Notes under the pieces: model-generated
What the model saw: only the letters and a program-made list of their open reading frames with translations
Database searches by the model: none
Told to the model about the DNA's origin: nothing
Made by a program: the position numbers and the translations under genes
Assembly: GCF_022760855.1 (NCBI RefSeq)
Contig: NZ_JAKTNR010000001.1
Coordinates: forward strand, 248,001-312,000
Source: Thermus albus
GTDB taxonomy: Bacteria; Deinococcota; Deinococci; Deinococcales; Thermaceae
Reading direction: 5' to 3'
DNA length: 64,000 bases
In this document: positions 8,899 to 20,682 of the stretch, piece by piece
How the letters are laid out: each line of letters begins with the position of its first letter
Numbering within the stretch: the first letter of the stretch is position 1

Positions 8899-10068
8899 AT
8901 GCGCACCCTTAAGGATCTGGATGCCCGGGGCAAGCGCATCCTGGTGCGGGTGGACTACAACGTCCCCATCAAGGATGGGGCGGTGCAGGACGATACCCGC
9001 ATCCAAGAAAGCCTTCCCACCCTGCGCCACCTTCTGGAACAAGGGGCCTCCCTGGTGCTTCTTTCCCACCTGGGTCGGCCCAAGGGGGTGGACCCTAAGT
9101 ACTCCCTGGCCCCGGTGGCGGAGGCCTTGGGCCGGTATCTAACCGGCGTCCGTTTCGTGCCCCACAGCCCCGGTTCCGACCAGGCGCATCAGGCGGTGCA
9201 GGCCCTGGCCCCGGGTGAGGTGGCCCTTTTGGAAAACGTGCGCTTTGAACCGGGGGAGGAGAAGAACGACCCCGAGCTTGCCGCCCGTTATGCCCGGCTG
9301 GGGGAGGCTTTTGTCCTGGATGCCTTCGGGAGCGCCCACCGGGCCCACGCCAGCGTGGTGGGGGTGGCCAGGCTTCTCCCTTCCTTTGCGGGCTTCCTCA
9401 TGGAGAAGGAGGTGAAGGCCCTCTCCCGCCTCCTTAAGGATCCGGAAAAGCCCTACGCGGTGGTGATCGGGGGGGCCAAGGTTTCCGACAAGATCGGGGT
9501 TATTGAGAACCTCCTGCCCCGCATAGACCGCCTCTTCATCGGTGGGGCCATGGCCTTCACCTTCATCAAGGCCATGGGGGGTGAGGTGGGGAAGAGTTTG
9601 GTGGAGGAGGACCGCCTCGAGCTGGCCAAAGACCTCCTAAGGCGGGCGGAATCCTTGGGGGTGAAGGTGCACCTCCCCGTGGATGTGGTGGCGGCGGAGC
9701 GGATTGAGGCGGGGGTGGAAACCCGCACCTTTCCCGCCGACGCTATCCCTGTACCCTACATGGGCTTAGACATCGGGCCCAAGACGCAAGAGGCCTTTGC
9801 CGAAGCCCTAAAGGGGGCCAGGACGGTGTTTTGGAATGGGCCCATGGGGGTTTTTGAGGTCCCGCCCTTTGACCAGGGCACCTTGGCGGTGGGGAGGGCC
9901 CTGGCCGCCCTGGAGGGCGCCTTCACCGTGGTGGGGGGCGGGGACTCGGTGGCGGCGGTGAACCGCTTGGGCCTTAAGGAACGTTTTAGCCACGTCTCCA
10001 CCGGGGGCGGGGCAAGCCTGGAGTACCTGGAAAAGGGTACCCTCCCCGGGATTGAGGTCCTAGAGTAA
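8899..10068 (+). CDS. pgk: Phosphoglycerate kinase
   Basis: 389 residues, the usual monomeric length. Transfers phosphate from 1,3-bisphosphoglycerate to ADP. Landmarks are RVDYNVPIK (about 17-25), [10 protein letters not shown], the hinge region [18 protein letters not shown], and the nucleotide-binding GGGDSVAAV near the end. It starts directly on the base after the gap stop. The Shine-Dalgarno function must be served by the gap 3' end, so translation is probably coupled. A strong terminator follows. Confidence 0.97.
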   Translation: MRTLKDLDARGKRILVRVDYNVPIKDGAVQDDTRIQESLPTLRHLLEQGASLVLLSHLGRPKGVDPKYSLAPVAEALGRYLTGVRFVPHSPGSDQAHQAVQALAPGEVALLENVRFEPGEEKNDPELAARYARLGEAFVLDAFGSAHRAHASVVGVARLLPSFAGFLMEKEVKALSRLLKDPEKPYAVVIGGAKVSDKIGVIENLLPRIDRLFIGGAMAFTFIKAMGGEVGKSLVEEDRLELAKDLLRRAESLGVKVHLPVDVVAAERIEAGVETRTFPADAIPVPYMGLDIGPKTQEAFAEALKGARTVFWNGPMGVFEVPPFDQGTLAVGRALAALEGAFTVVGGGDSVAAVNRLGLKERFSHVSTGGGASLEYLEKGTLPGIEVLE

Positions 10069-10083
10069 GGTAGTTGGTTTCCG

Positions 10084-10107
10084 CCCCGCCCCTTTGGGCG
10101 GGGTTTT
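10084..10107 (+). terminator. Intrinsic terminator after pgk
   Basis: Stem CCCCGCCC (10084-10091) with GGGCGGGG (10096-10103), loop CTTT, followed by TTTT. It separates gap-pgk from tpiA, although tpiA starts only 17 nt later. Confidence 0.9.
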
Positions 10108-10111
10108 CCTA

Positions 10112-10117
10112 TAGGAT
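10112..10117 (+). promoter_or_regulatory. Leaderless-type -10 box of tpiA
   Basis: TAGGAT ends 6 nt before the tpiA ATG and no Shine-Dalgarno sequence is present. Transcription would start at or next to the A of ATG, just after the pgk terminator. Confidence 0.6.
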
Positions 10118-10123
10118 GGCGGC

Positions 10124-10876
10124 ATGCGTAGGGTCTTGGTGGCAGGAAACTGGAAGATGCACAAGGTGCCTTCGGAGGCCCGGGTGTGGTTTGCCGAGCT
10201 CAAGAGGCTTTTGCCCTCCTTACAGTCCGAGGCGGCGGTGTTGCCGGCCTTTCCCATGCTGCCTTTGGCCAAGGAGGTGTTTTCCGGAAGCCAGGTGGCC
10301 TATGGGGCCCAGGATGTCTCCCCGCACCGGGAAGGGGCCTACACGGGGGAGGTTTCTGCCCGGATGCTTTCCGACCTGGGGTGCCGCTATACCGTCGTGG
10401 GGCATTCGGAAAGGCGGCGCTACCATAGTGAAAGCGACTCTCTGGTGGCGGAGAAGGCCAAAAGGCTTTTGGAAGAGGGGATTATCCCCATCCTCTGCGT
10501 GGGGGAACCCTTGGAGGTAAGGGAGAGGGGGGAGGCGGTGCCCTATACCCTGGCCCAGCTGAGGGGGAGCCTCGAGGGGGTCAACCCCCCGGGTCCCGAG
10601 GCCCTGGTCATCGCCTACGAGCCGGTTTGGGCCATCGGCACCGGGCGGAACGCCACCCCCGAGGATGCCGAGGCCATGCACCAGGCCATCCGCCAAGCCC
10701 TGGCTGAGCTCTACGGAAGGGCGTTTGCGGATCGGGTCCGCATCCTGTATGGGGGCAGCGTCAACCCCAACAACTTCGCCGACCTCCTTTCCATGCCCAA
10801 CGTGGACGGGGGGCTGGTGGGCGGGGCCAGCCTGGAGCTGGAAAGCTTCCTGAGCCTTCTCAGGATCGCCGGTTGA
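10124..10876 (+). CDS. tpiA: Triosephosphate isomerase
   Basis: 250 residues. Interconverts dihydroxyacetone phosphate and glyceraldehyde-3-phosphate as a TIM barrel. Catalytic residues are visible: Lys11 in AGNWKMHK, His in VVGHSERR (about residue 94) and Glu in [11 protein letters not shown] (about residue 163); the phosphate-binding loop is YGGSVNPNN. It lies just behind the pgk terminator but has its own leaderless-type -10 box, so the three glycolytic genes form two transcription units. Confidence 0.97.
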   Translation: MRRVLVAGNWKMHKVPSEARVWFAELKRLLPSLQSEAAVLPAFPMLPLAKEVFSGSQVAYGAQDVSPHREGAYTGEVSARMLSDLGCRYTVVGHSERRRYHSESDSLVAEKAKRLLEEGIIPILCVGEPLEVRERGEAVPYTLAQLRGSLEGVNPPGPEALVIAYEPVWAIGTGRNATPEDAEAMHQAIRQALAELYGRAFADRVRILYGGSVNPNNFADLLSMPNVDGGLVGGASLELESFLSLLRIAG

Positions 10877-10908
10877 GCCTCAAAGGGCTTTGGGCTACCC
10901 TTATACCT

Positions 10909-12024
10909 ATGCGGCTCCACCCCCGCACCCAGGCGGCCCGGGAAAGCATCTTCCCCAAGATGAGCCAGCTCGCGGCCAGACTCCAGGCGGTGAACCTGGG
11001 CCAAGGCTTTCCCTCGAGCCCTCCGCCCGCCTTCCTGCGGGAAGCGGTGCAAAGGGCCCTGGGCCGCTTTGACCAATACGCCCCTCCTGCGGGCCTTCCC
11101 CAGCTTAGGGAGGCCTTGGCGGAGGAGTTTGCGGTGGAACCCGAGTCGGTGGTGGTCACCTCGGGGGCCACGGAGGCCCTATATGTGCTCCTCCAAAGCC
11201 TGGTGGGTCCGGGGGATGAGGTGGTGGTGCTGGAGCCCTTTTTTGATGTCTACCTCCCCGATGCTTTCCTGGCCGGGGCCGAGGCCAGGCTGGTGCGCCT
11301 GCCCCTGGAGGAGGGGGGATTCCGGCTGGACCTAGGGGCCCTGGAGGCGGCCATCACCCCCCGTACCCGGCTGCTCCTTCTCAATACCCCCATGAACCCC
11401 ACGGGCCTGGTCTTCCGGGAAGCGCTTAAGGCGGTGGCGGAACTGGCCCGGAGGCACCAGCTCTTTCTGGTTTCCGACGAGGTCTACGACGAGCTTTACT
11501 TCGGGGAAAGGCCACCCCGGTTACGGGACCTGGCCCCCGAGCGCACCTTCACCGTGGGCAGTGCAGGGAAGCGCCTCGAGGCCACCGGCTACCGGGTGGG
11601 CTGGATCGTTGGGCCCCAGGAGTTCATGCCCACCCTGGCAGGGATGCGGCAGTGGACCAGCTTCTCGGCACCAAGCCCCTTGCAGGCAGGGGTGGCGGAG
11701 GCCTTGAGGGTGGCCCGAAAGGAGGGGTTCTACGAGGCCTTGCGGGAGAGCTACCGGAAGAGGCGGGATCTGCTCCTTTATGGGCTTAGGTCCTTAGGCC
11801 TAAAGGCCCTTGAGCCTGAGGGCACCTACTTCCTTATGGCCGAGCTTCCAGGTTGGGATGCTTTCCAGCTTTTGCAAGTGGCCAGGGTAGCTTTGATCCC
11901 CGCCAGCGCCTTCTACCGTGAGGATCCACCCCCATGGCTTTTTCGCTTCGCCTTTTGCAAGGGCGAGAATGAGATCGCCCTAGCTCTGGAGCGCTTAGCT
12001 CCTGTGGTAAACTCCCCGGCGTGA
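10909..12024 (+). CDS. PLP-dependent aminotransferase, GlnAT-like
   Basis: 371 residues, class I/II fold type I. The PLP lysine is in VGSAGKRLEATGYRVGW, the Asp/Tyr cofactor contacts are in SDEVYDELYF and the conserved Asn in NTPMNPTG. From memory it is very close to the T. thermophilus glutamine aminotransferase that acts on phenylpyruvate-type and methionine-salvage 2-oxo acids; substrate assignment is by that resemblance. I chose the ATG at 10909 (MRLHPRTQAARESIF) over an upstream TTG because homologues begin here. A TACCCT box lies 7 nt upstream. The 3' end overlaps the E1 alpha start as GTGA. Confidence 0.88.
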   Translation: MRLHPRTQAARESIFPKMSQLAARLQAVNLGQGFPSSPPPAFLREAVQRALGRFDQYAPPAGLPQLREALAEEFAVEPESVVVTSGATEALYVLLQSLVGPGDEVVVLEPFFDVYLPDAFLAGAEARLVRLPLEEGGFRLDLGALEAAITPRTRLLLLNTPMNPTGLVFREALKAVAELARRHQLFLVSDEVYDELYFGERPPRLRDLAPERTFTVGSAGKRLEATGYRVGWIVGPQEFMPTLAGMRQWTSFSAPSPLQAGVAEALRVARKEGFYEALRESYRKRRDLLLYGLRSLGLKALEPEGTYFLMAELPGWDAFQLLQVARVALIPASAFYREDPPPWLFRFAFCKGENEIALALERLAPVVNSPA

Positions 12025-13061
12025 AGCCCAAGGTAATCCGATACCTGGATAAGGGGGAGTTTCCCATAGGCGAGGGGGAAGCCTTGGCCCTTTACCGGGC
12101 CATGCGCCGGGCCCGGTTTTTTGACGAGAAGGCCCTTCTCCTTCAGCGCCAGGGGCGGCTTGGGGTCTATGCCCCCTTCATGGGACAGGAGGCGGCGCAG
12201 GTAGGGGTGGCCTTGGCCTTGGACCCGGGGGACTGGGTGGTTCCCAGTTATCGGGAGTCCGCCATGCTTCTGGCCCGGGGCCTTCCCATCCACGTGTTAA
12301 TCCTTTACTGGCGGGCCCATCCCGCAGGCTGGCGGTTTCCCCAAGGGGTGCGGGCGGTGAACCCCTACATCCCCATCGCCACCCAGATCCCCCAGGCGGT
12401 GGGCCTGGCCTTGGCGGGGCGGTACCGGGGGGAGGGCTGGGTGGTGGGCACCTCTATAGGGGACGGGGGGACCAGCGAAGGGGATTTCCACGAGGGGCTT
12501 AACTTTGCTGCCGTCTTTGACGCCCCCGTGGTCTTCCTGGTGCAGAACAACGGCTACGCCATCAGCGTGCCCCGGCAGAGGCAGATGCGGGTGGACTACA
12601 TCGCCCGGCGGGCGGAGGGGTACGGGATTCCTGGGGTGGTGGTGGACGGAAACGATGTCTTGGCGGTCTATGTGGAGGCTAAGAAGGCCGTGGAGAGGGC
12701 GCGGAAGGGGGAGGGGCCCACCCTCCTGGAGGCCCTCACCTACCGCCTGGCTCCCCACACCACCTCCGATGACCCCAGCCGCTACCGCAGCCGGGAGGAG
12801 GAGGAGGCCTGGCGGGCCAAGGACCCCATCCTCCGCCTCCGGAAGGCCCTCGAGGAACAGGGACTATGGGGGGTAGAGGCGGAGGAGGCCCTCTTGGGGG
12901 AGCTCGAGGAGGAGTTCGCCCGGGAAGTGGCCTTGGCGGACCAAGCCCCTGAGCCTACTCCCGAGATGATCGTGGAGCACGTCTACAAGGAGATGGGCCC
13001 CGACCAGAGGCGGGCTTGGGAGGCCTTAAGGCAGGGGAAACACGTGGAGGAACTATGGTAG
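12021..13061 (+). CDS. 2-oxoacid dehydrogenase E1 alpha (pyruvate type)
   Basis: 346 residues; the thiamine-diphosphate-binding alpha subunit of an alpha2beta2 E1. The ThDP motif runs from [14 protein letters not shown] to QNNGYAIS (about residues 147-180). The phosphorylation-loop region [15 protein letters not shown] is typical of the family. It carries out the decarboxylation step for pyruvate or branched-chain 2-oxo acids. A GTG start overlaps the aminotransferase stop. The E1 beta start lies inside its own 3' end. Substrate (pyruvate, branched-chain or acetoin) cannot be fixed from sequence. Confidence 0.88.
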   Translation: MKPKVIRYLDKGEFPIGEGEALALYRAMRRARFFDEKALLLQRQGRLGVYAPFMGQEAAQVGVALALDPGDWVVPSYRESAMLLARGLPIHVLILYWRAHPAGWRFPQGVRAVNPYIPIATQIPQAVGLALAGRYRGEGWVVGTSIGDGGTSEGDFHEGLNFAAVFDAPVVFLVQNNGYAISVPRQRQMRVDYIARRAEGYGIPGVVVDGNDVLAVYVEAKKAVERARKGEGPTLLEALTYRLAPHTTSDDPSRYRSREEEEAWRAKDPILRLRKALEEQGLWGVEAEEALLGELEEEFAREVALADQAPEPTPEMIVEHVYKEMGPDQRRAWEALRQGKHVEELW

Positions 13062-14050
13062 CGGAAAAGGCCAGGGTGCTGAACCTGGTTCAGGCCATCA
13101 ACGAGGCCCTGGACCTGGCCTTGGCCCGGGATGAGCGGGTTTTGGTCTTCGGGGAGGATGTGGGCCAGCTTGGGGGAGTGTTCCGGGTCACGGAAGGCCT
13201 CCAGGCCAAATACGGGGAGAAACGGGTATTTGATACCCCCTTGGCGGAAAGCGGCATTCTGGGACTGGCCATCGGACTTGCCATGGGGGGATTGCGCCCG
13301 GTGGCGGAGATCCAGTTTGCCGGCTTCCTCTACCCGGCTTTGGACCAGATCCTTTCCCACCTGGGCCGCTGGCGGCACCGGTCCCGGGGCCGAGTGGGTT
13401 TGCCCGTGGTGGTGCGGGCCCCTTATGGGGGAGGGGTGCACACCCCTGAGCAGCATGCGGACTCTCCCGAGGCCCTTTTGGCCCATACCCCTGGGGTTAA
13501 GGTGGTGATTCCCTCGAGCCCTGAAAGGGCCAAGGGGCTTTTACTTTCGGCCATTGAGGACGAGGACCCCGTCTTTTTCCTGGAGGCCATCAAGCTCTAC
13601 CGGGGGGTGCGGGCGGAGGTGCCCGAGGGCTACTACACCCTGCCCTTGGGGAAGGCCCGGGTGGTGCGGGAAGGGAGGCACGCCACCCTGATCGGCTACG
13701 GGGGCATGGTGGAGGTGATGCAGGAGGCGGCCTCAGTGGCGGCTAAGGAAGGGGTGGAGGTCATGGTGGTGGACCTGGAAACCCTGGTTCCCCTGGATGA
13801 GGAGACCCTCCTCGAGGCGGTACGCGAGACGGGGCGGGCGGTGGTGGTCTATGAGGCCATGCGCACGGGGGGCTTTGGCGCCGAGATCGCCGCCCGCATC
13901 GCCGAGGGGGCCATAGAGTACTTAAAGGCCCCGGTGGTCCGCGTGGCGGGGTACGACGCACCTTACCCTCCCTTTGGCGCCATTGAACACCACTACCGCC
14001 CCAATGCTCGCCGGGTGCTGGCGGCCTTGCGGCGGGTTTTGACATACTGA
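13055..14050 (+). CDS. 2-oxoacid dehydrogenase E1 beta
   Basis: 331 residues, the transketolase-like beta partner of the preceding gene. Typical segments are [49 protein letters not shown] and the C-terminal transketolase domain. I chose the ATG at 13055, which follows GTGGAGG and overlaps the E1 alpha stop; the upstream in-frame start lies inside E1 alpha. No E2 lipoyl transferase or E3 gene follows. Instead the stop abuts transposon-like repeats, so the E2 gene may lie elsewhere or may have been separated. Confidence 0.9.
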   Translation: MVAEKARVLNLVQAINEALDLALARDERVLVFGEDVGQLGGVFRVTEGLQAKYGEKRVFDTPLAESGILGLAIGLAMGGLRPVAEIQFAGFLYPALDQILSHLGRWRHRSRGRVGLPVVVRAPYGGGVHTPEQHADSPEALLAHTPGVKVVIPSSPERAKGLLLSAIEDEDPVFFLEAIKLYRGVRAEVPEGYYTLPLGKARVVREGRHATLIGYGGMVEVMQEAASVAAKEGVEVMVVDLETLVPLDEETLLEAVRETGRAVVVYEAMRTGGFGAEIAARIAEGAIEYLKAPVVRVAGYDAPYPPFGAIEHHYRPNARRVLAALRRVLTY

Positions 14051-14105
14051 GAGAATGTCGTAAAAGCTCCGCATCGCCTTCTACGAGACTGTTGTAAAAG
14101 TCCGC
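14051..14105 (+). repeat. Tandem imperfect IS-end-like repeats
   Basis: Two related 21-22-nt units, 14051-14072 (GAGAATGTCGTAAAAGCTCC + GC) and 14085-14105 (GAGACTGTTGTAAAAGTCCG + C), share GAGA-TGT-GTAAAAG-TCCGC and are 34 nt apart. The second immediately precedes the transposase remnant, as expected of an IS terminal repeat. The first starts on the base after the E1 beta stop. Confidence 0.6.
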
Positions 14106-14117
14106 TATACTTGAAGG

Positions 14118-14330
14118 TGAACTCTACACGTAACCCTTACCCCAGCGACCTGTCCGATGCCGAGTGGGCCCTCCTAGGTCAGGGGCCCCGCCCGTACCTT
14201 GAACCCTTGACCCCAGCTCCTAAGCCCGGCAGCTGAAGGAGCAAAGGTGCCCCTGCTTTGCCCGAAGGGCAAACATCTTGGGAGGGGAGATCGCAAACGC
14301 CATCCACTTGCTTAGGGCTTGGGCTTGTAG
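14118..14330 (+). pseudogene. Decayed IS5-family transposase N-terminus
   Basis: From a GTG at 14118 the reading gives VNSTRNPYPSDLSDAEWALL, close to the start of IS5-type (IS427-like) transposases. The typical LEPLLPPPKPG follows as LEPLTPAPKPGS only after an inserted run of about seven codons, then a stop. After a frame change, 14286-14325 reads EIANAIHLLRAW, resembling the next conserved block (EVVNAIFYLLRTG). The rest of the gene is absent. A TATACT box (14106-14111) sits 6 nt before the GTG. This is an immobile fossil of one element end. Confidence 0.65.
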
Positions 14331-14344
14331 TAGGCTAAGCCCCG

Positions 14345-15370
14345 ATGGAGCGGGTGAAAACGGGGCTTACTCCCTTGGACCGGGCTTTCCCCGGCTTGGT
14401 CCTCCTGGCCATAGCCTTGGGCTTGGCAATGGGGAAATGGGTCCCCCAAGTGGGGCGGGTCCTGGAACCCTTTATTCCCTGGGGGCTCTTCCTCATGATC
14501 TACCCTACAGCGGCTAAGGTGCCCTTTCGGGCCCTCGGCCGCTCGGCCCTGGAGACCCGCCCCCTTCTCGTGGCTATCCTTTTCAACTACCTGATTAACC
14601 CCCTTTTGCTCTTCGCTTTCGGTTGGCTTTTCCTGCGCCAGTATCCGGAGCTTTTTGCCGGGCTTGTCCTCCTGGGCATCGCGCCTTGTATTGGAATGGT
14701 CTTGGTGTGGGCGGATCTGGCGGGTGCCCACCGCCCCCTGGCCGTGGGCCTGATGGTGTGGAATAGCATCCTGCAGATCGCCACTGTTCCCCTTTGGCTA
14801 TATGCGCTTTTAGGGGCAAAAGCTTCCCTTCCCCTAGGAGCCGTTTTCGGGAGCGCGTTCCTCTATCTGGGCCTTCCTCTTTTGATGGCTTATGTGACAC
14901 AGCGGCTGGCCTTTGGGTGGAAAGGGGAGGGTTGGTTTTGGGAGCGGCTGGCACCACGCTTGGGGAAAGTCCAGCTTACAGCCCTCTTGGCCACCTTGGT
15001 GGCCATGTTTGCTCTCAAAGGTGAGGCTATCCTCGAGGCTCCCTGGCTCATCGGTCACATGCTCCTGCCGTTGGTGCTCTTCTTCGGTCTTCTCTTCGCC
15101 TTGAGTGCGTCCTTCGCTTGCTTGCTCCTAGGGCTTCCCCTGGACAAATCTTTGGCAGTGGCCTTTAACGTCACGGGACGGAATTTTGAGCTGTCCATTG
15201 CCCTAGCCCTTTCTGCCTTCGCTGCCTCTCCTTTGGTGGCGGTGTCCACGGCGGTAGGACCCTTGATTGAGGTTCCTTTTATGCTTCTTTTGGTGGAAGT
15301 GGGAAGACGGCTTATGCAGAGCTACCCCCTGTGCTGCCAAGCCTCGTCTTCCGGCTGCTCTTCAGCTTAA
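14345..15370 (+). CDS. ACR3-family arsenite efflux transporter
   Basis: 341 residues with about ten hydrophobic segments. The ACR3 signature is clear: LLGIAPCIGMVLVWADLAG with the conserved Cys (about residue 118), LMVWNSILQI, and the C-terminal RNFELSIALALSAF...VGPLIEVPFMLLLV. It would extrude arsenite across the inner membrane. The C-terminus is unusual: QSYPLCCQASSSGCSSA, with three Cys. There is no arsR or arsC beside it. It follows the transposase fossil directly; TAGGCT lies 8 nt before the ATG. Its codons look less GC-extreme than those of its neighbours, compatible with acquisition. Confidence 0.88.
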   Translation: MERVKTGLTPLDRAFPGLVLLAIALGLAMGKWVPQVGRVLEPFIPWGLFLMIYPTAAKVPFRALGRSALETRPLLVAILFNYLINPLLLFAFGWLFLRQYPELFAGLVLLGIAPCIGMVLVWADLAGAHRPLAVGLMVWNSILQIATVPLWLYALLGAKASLPLGAVFGSAFLYLGLPLLMAYVTQRLAFGWKGEGWFWERLAPRLGKVQLTALLATLVAMFALKGEAILEAPWLIGHMLLPLVLFFGLLFALSASFACLLLGLPLDKSLAVAFNVTGRNFELSIALALSAFAASPLVAVSTAVGPLIEVPFMLLLVEVGRRLMQSYPLCCQASSSGCSSA

Positions 15371-15378
15371 AGCTGGCG

Positions 15379-15384
15379 TAGAGT
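15379..15384 (+). promoter_or_regulatory. Leaderless-type -10 box of hemL
   Basis: TAGAGT ends exactly 7 nt before the hemL ATG, with no Shine-Dalgarno sequence between. Confidence 0.55.
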
Positions 15385-15391
15385 GTAAGGC

Positions 15392-16666
15392 ATGGAGAGG
15401 CCTATCTCCGAAAGGCTTTTTTCCGAGGCCCAAGGGCATATCCCCGGCGGGGTTTCCAGTCCCGTTAGGGCGTTCAAGGCGGTGGGGGGTACGCCTCCTT
15501 TCCTCGTGCGGGGGGAGGGGGCCTACGTGTGGGATGCCGATGGGAACCGGTATCTGGACTACGTGCTGAGCTGGGGACCCTTGATCCTGGGCCACGGCCA
15601 TCCTCTGGTGGTCCAAAGGGTTAAGGAGGTGGCGGAACAGGGCCTCACCTTTGGCGCCCCCCACCCCTTGGAGGTGGAGCTGGCCAAGGCGGTGAAACGG
15701 GCCTTTCCCCAGGTGGAGCTGGTGCGCTTCGTGAACTCCGGGACCGAGGCCACCATGAGCGCCTTGCGCCTGGCCCGGGGGTATACGGGAAGGCCCTACA
15801 TCGTCAAGTTCCGGGGCAACTACCACGGGCATGCGGACGGCCTCTTGGTGGAGGCGGGAAGCGGAGCCCTCACTTTGGGGGTTCCCAGCAGCGCCGGGGT
15901 GCCGGAGGAATACGCCCGGCTTACCTTGGTCTTGGAGTACAACGACCCTGAAGGCCTTAGGGATGTGCTTAGGAAGCGGGGAGAGGAGATCGCCGCCATC
16001 ATCTTCGAGCCCGTGGTGGGCAACGCCGGGGTCCTGATCCCCACGGAAGCCTTCCTCGAGGCCCTCCACGAGGCCAAGGCTTACGGGGTCCTCCTCATCG
16101 CCGACGAGGTGATGACGGGTTTCCGCCTGGCCTTCGGTGGGGCCACGGAGCGGTTTGGACTCAAACCCGATCTCATCACCCTGGGGAAGATTCTCGGGGG
16201 AGGTCTTCCCGCCGCTGCTTATGGGGGAAGGCGGGAGATCATGGAGAAGGTGGCCCCCTTGGGGCCCGTGTACCAGGCGGGGACCCTTTCGGGAAACCCT
16301 TTGGCCATGGCCGCGGGCCTGGCCACCTTGGAGATCCTGGAGAGAAATCCCGGTTACTACCCCTACCTGGAGGGTCTGGGGGCGAAGCTGGAGGCGGGGC
16401 TTAGGGAGGTTCTTTCCCAAAAGGGTATTCCCCACACGGTAAACCGCATGGGTTCTATGTTGACCGTCTTCTTCACCGAAGGGCCGGTGGTCGCCTTCCG
16501 AGATGCCAAGCGCACGGACACGGAGCTTTTCAAGGGCTTCTTCCATGGCCTCCTGGACCGGGGCGTGTACTGGCCGCCCTCCAACTTTGAGGCGGCCTTC
16601 CTTTCGGTGGCGCATGGGGAGGAGGATGTGGCCCTTACCTTGGAAGCCTTGGACAAAGCCCTCTAG
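15392..16666 (+). CDS. hemL: Glutamate-1-semialdehyde 2,1-aminomutase
   Basis: 424 residues. Converts glutamate-1-semialdehyde to 5-aminolevulinate, the C5 route into haem and cobalamin. It is a PLP fold-type I enzyme. Landmarks are SRIPGGVSSPVRAF-like (here HIPGGVSSPVRAF), NSGTEATMSALRLARGYTGR, the Asp of LIADEVMTGFR and the PLP Lys in TLGKILGGGLPAAAYGG (about residue 264). TAGAGT seven nucleotides before the ATG suggests a leaderless mRNA. mnmE starts 3 nt after the stop and is probably co-transcribed. Confidence 0.96.
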   Translation: MERPISERLFSEAQGHIPGGVSSPVRAFKAVGGTPPFLVRGEGAYVWDADGNRYLDYVLSWGPLILGHGHPLVVQRVKEVAEQGLTFGAPHPLEVELAKAVKRAFPQVELVRFVNSGTEATMSALRLARGYTGRPYIVKFRGNYHGHADGLLVEAGSGALTLGVPSSAGVPEEYARLTLVLEYNDPEGLRDVLRKRGEEIAAIIFEPVVGNAGVLIPTEAFLEALHEAKAYGVLLIADEVMTGFRLAFGGATERFGLKPDLITLGKILGGGLPAAAYGGRREIMEKVAPLGPVYQAGTLSGNPLAMAAGLATLEILERNPGYYPYLEGLGAKLEAGLREVLSQKGIPHTVNRMGSMLTVFFTEGPVVAFRDAKRTDTELFKGFFHGLLDRGVYWPPSNFEAAFLSVAHGEEDVALTLEALDKAL

Positions 16667-16669
16667 CCC

Positions 16670-17968
16670 ATGACCCTTAAGGAGCCCATCTGCGCCATCG
16701 CCACCCCCATGGGAAAGGGGGCCATTGGGGTGGTGCGGCTTTCCGGGGAAGGGGCCTTGGGGGTGGCCAGCCGGGTGTGGCGGGGGAGGGACCCGAGGAG
16801 CCTCAAAGGAGGCCGGTTCACCCTGGGGGAGGTGGTGGATCCCGACACGGGGGAGGTCTTGGACCAAGCCCTCCTCCTGGTCTTTCGCGCGCCCAAATCC
16901 TATACGGGGGAAGACGCCTGTGAGTTCCACACCCATGGCTCGCCAGCGGTCTTGAGGAGGGTCCTGGAGGCCCTGGTGAAGGCGGGAGCCCGCCTGGCGG
17001 CTCCCGGGGAGTTCACCTTCCGGGCCTACATGAACGGCAAGCTGGACCTGGCCCAGGCGGAAGCGGTCTTGGCCCTGGTGGAGGCGGAAGGGGAGCTGGC
17101 CCGCCGCCAGGCCTTAAGGAGCCTAGAAGGGAGTTTTTCGCAAAAGATTGCCGGCCTGGAGGACAGGCTCCTTTCCCTGCTTGCCCATATCCAGGCCCTA
17201 CTGGACTACCCCGAGGAGGGGGTGGAGCCCCTGGAGGCCAAGCGGGTGATTGGGGAGGTGCTGGAGGAGGTGCAGGCCCTCCTGGCCCAGGGCCGGGCCT
17301 CCCGGCTGGCCCAGAAGGGAGCCCGCCTGGCCCTAATCGGGGCGCCCAATGCCGGTAAGAGCTCCCTTCTGAACGCCCTTTTGGGCTACGAAAGGGCCTT
17401 GGTTTCCCCTATCCCCGGCACCACCCGGGACTATCTGGAAGCCCCTTTGGAGCTTTTCGGCATTCCCCTGGTGGCGGTGGACACCGCGGGGATAAGGGAC
17501 ACGCAAGACCCCCTGGAAAGGGCGGGGGTGGAACGGGCCTTAAGGATCGCCGAGGAAGCCGACCTGGTGCTTTACGTGGCCGACCGCTCGGCTCCCAAGC
17601 CTCCCCTTCCTCCCTTGCCCCCCAGGAGCTTGAAGGTGGCCACCAAGGCCGACCTTCCCCCCGTATGGGAAGACCCGGAGTTTCTTCCCGTTTCCAGCCT
17701 CACCGGCCAGGGCCTGGACCGGCTTAAGGAGGCCATCCGGGAGGCCCTTTTGGGCAGGGAAGGGGGGGAGTACCTCCTCACCGAGCGACAGCTTCAGGCC
17801 CTCCACCGGGCCCGGGAGAGGCTTCTAGAGGCCTTGGACCTCCCCGAGGACCTGATGGGGCTGGCTCTGGAGGAAGCCGTGCGCACCCTGGCCTCCCTAA
17901 GGGGCAGGAGGGAGGTTTCCCCGGAGGTGGTGGCCCGCATCTTCCAGAACTTTTGCGTAGGGAAGTAG
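16670..17968 (+). CDS. mnmE: tRNA modification GTPase MnmE
   Basis: 432 residues. With MnmG it adds the carboxymethylaminomethyl group at U34 of certain tRNAs. The layout is an N-terminal formyl-THF-binding domain (about 1-115), a helical region with an inserted G domain (G1 APNAGKSS about 224-231, G3 DTAG, G4 TKAD) and the C-terminal FCVGK, in which the terminal Cys is essential in the family. It starts 3 nt after hemL. The 3' end faces metX with only 2 nt between the stops and no terminator visible. mnmG is not in the window. Confidence 0.96.
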   Translation: MTLKEPICAIATPMGKGAIGVVRLSGEGALGVASRVWRGRDPRSLKGGRFTLGEVVDPDTGEVLDQALLLVFRAPKSYTGEDACEFHTHGSPAVLRRVLEALVKAGARLAAPGEFTFRAYMNGKLDLAQAEAVLALVEAEGELARRQALRSLEGSFSQKIAGLEDRLLSLLAHIQALLDYPEEGVEPLEAKRVIGEVLEEVQALLAQGRASRLAQKGARLALIGAPNAGKSSLLNALLGYERALVSPIPGTTRDYLEAPLELFGIPLVAVDTAGIRDTQDPLERAGVERALRIAEEADLVLYVADRSAPKPPLPPLPPRSLKVATKADLPPVWEDPEFLPVSSLTGQGLDRLKEAIREALLGREGGEYLLTERQLQALHRARERLLEALDLPEDLMGLALEEAVRTLASLRGRREVSPEVVARIFQNFCVGK

Positions 17969-17970
17969 GG

Positions 17971-20503
<2,533 letters not shown>

Positions 20504-20642
20504 TCTCTTATCGTCCCCGGGCGTTTCCCCCACCCGGGCCGGCCTTGGCACCAGCCCCACCCGCATCCGGCCATGGAACGGAAGGGATGGGAGGTTGCCG
20601 CGGTTTCACAGGGCCGTACCCTCCACCGCTCTGGATAAGAGA
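20504..20642 (-). promoter_or_regulatory. SAM-I (S-box) riboswitch aptamer
   Basis: Read on the minus strand, P1 is CTCTTATC (20634-20641) with GATAAGAG (20505-20512), a perfect 8-bp helix that extends by one more pair. Between them come, in order, the S-box core blocks AGAGCGGTGGAGGGTACGGC, then CCTGTGAAACCGCGGCAACC, a P3 arm ending in GGTGCCAA, and a GC-rich P4 arm (GGCCCGGGTG...CGCCCGGGG). Order, spacing and conserved residues match the SAM-I family. It should bind S-adenosylmethionine and lower metY-metX expression. Confidence 0.93.
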
Positions 20643-20682
20643 ACGGGCTGGTTTTCGCCGCGCCCCGGCGCGGTTAAGGGTT

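Noticed and set aside
15362-16936. A 524-codon open frame on the minus strand
   Set aside because: It lies entirely opposite hemL and the start of mnmE, has no family similarity and is typical of stop-poor antisense frames in GC-rich DNA.
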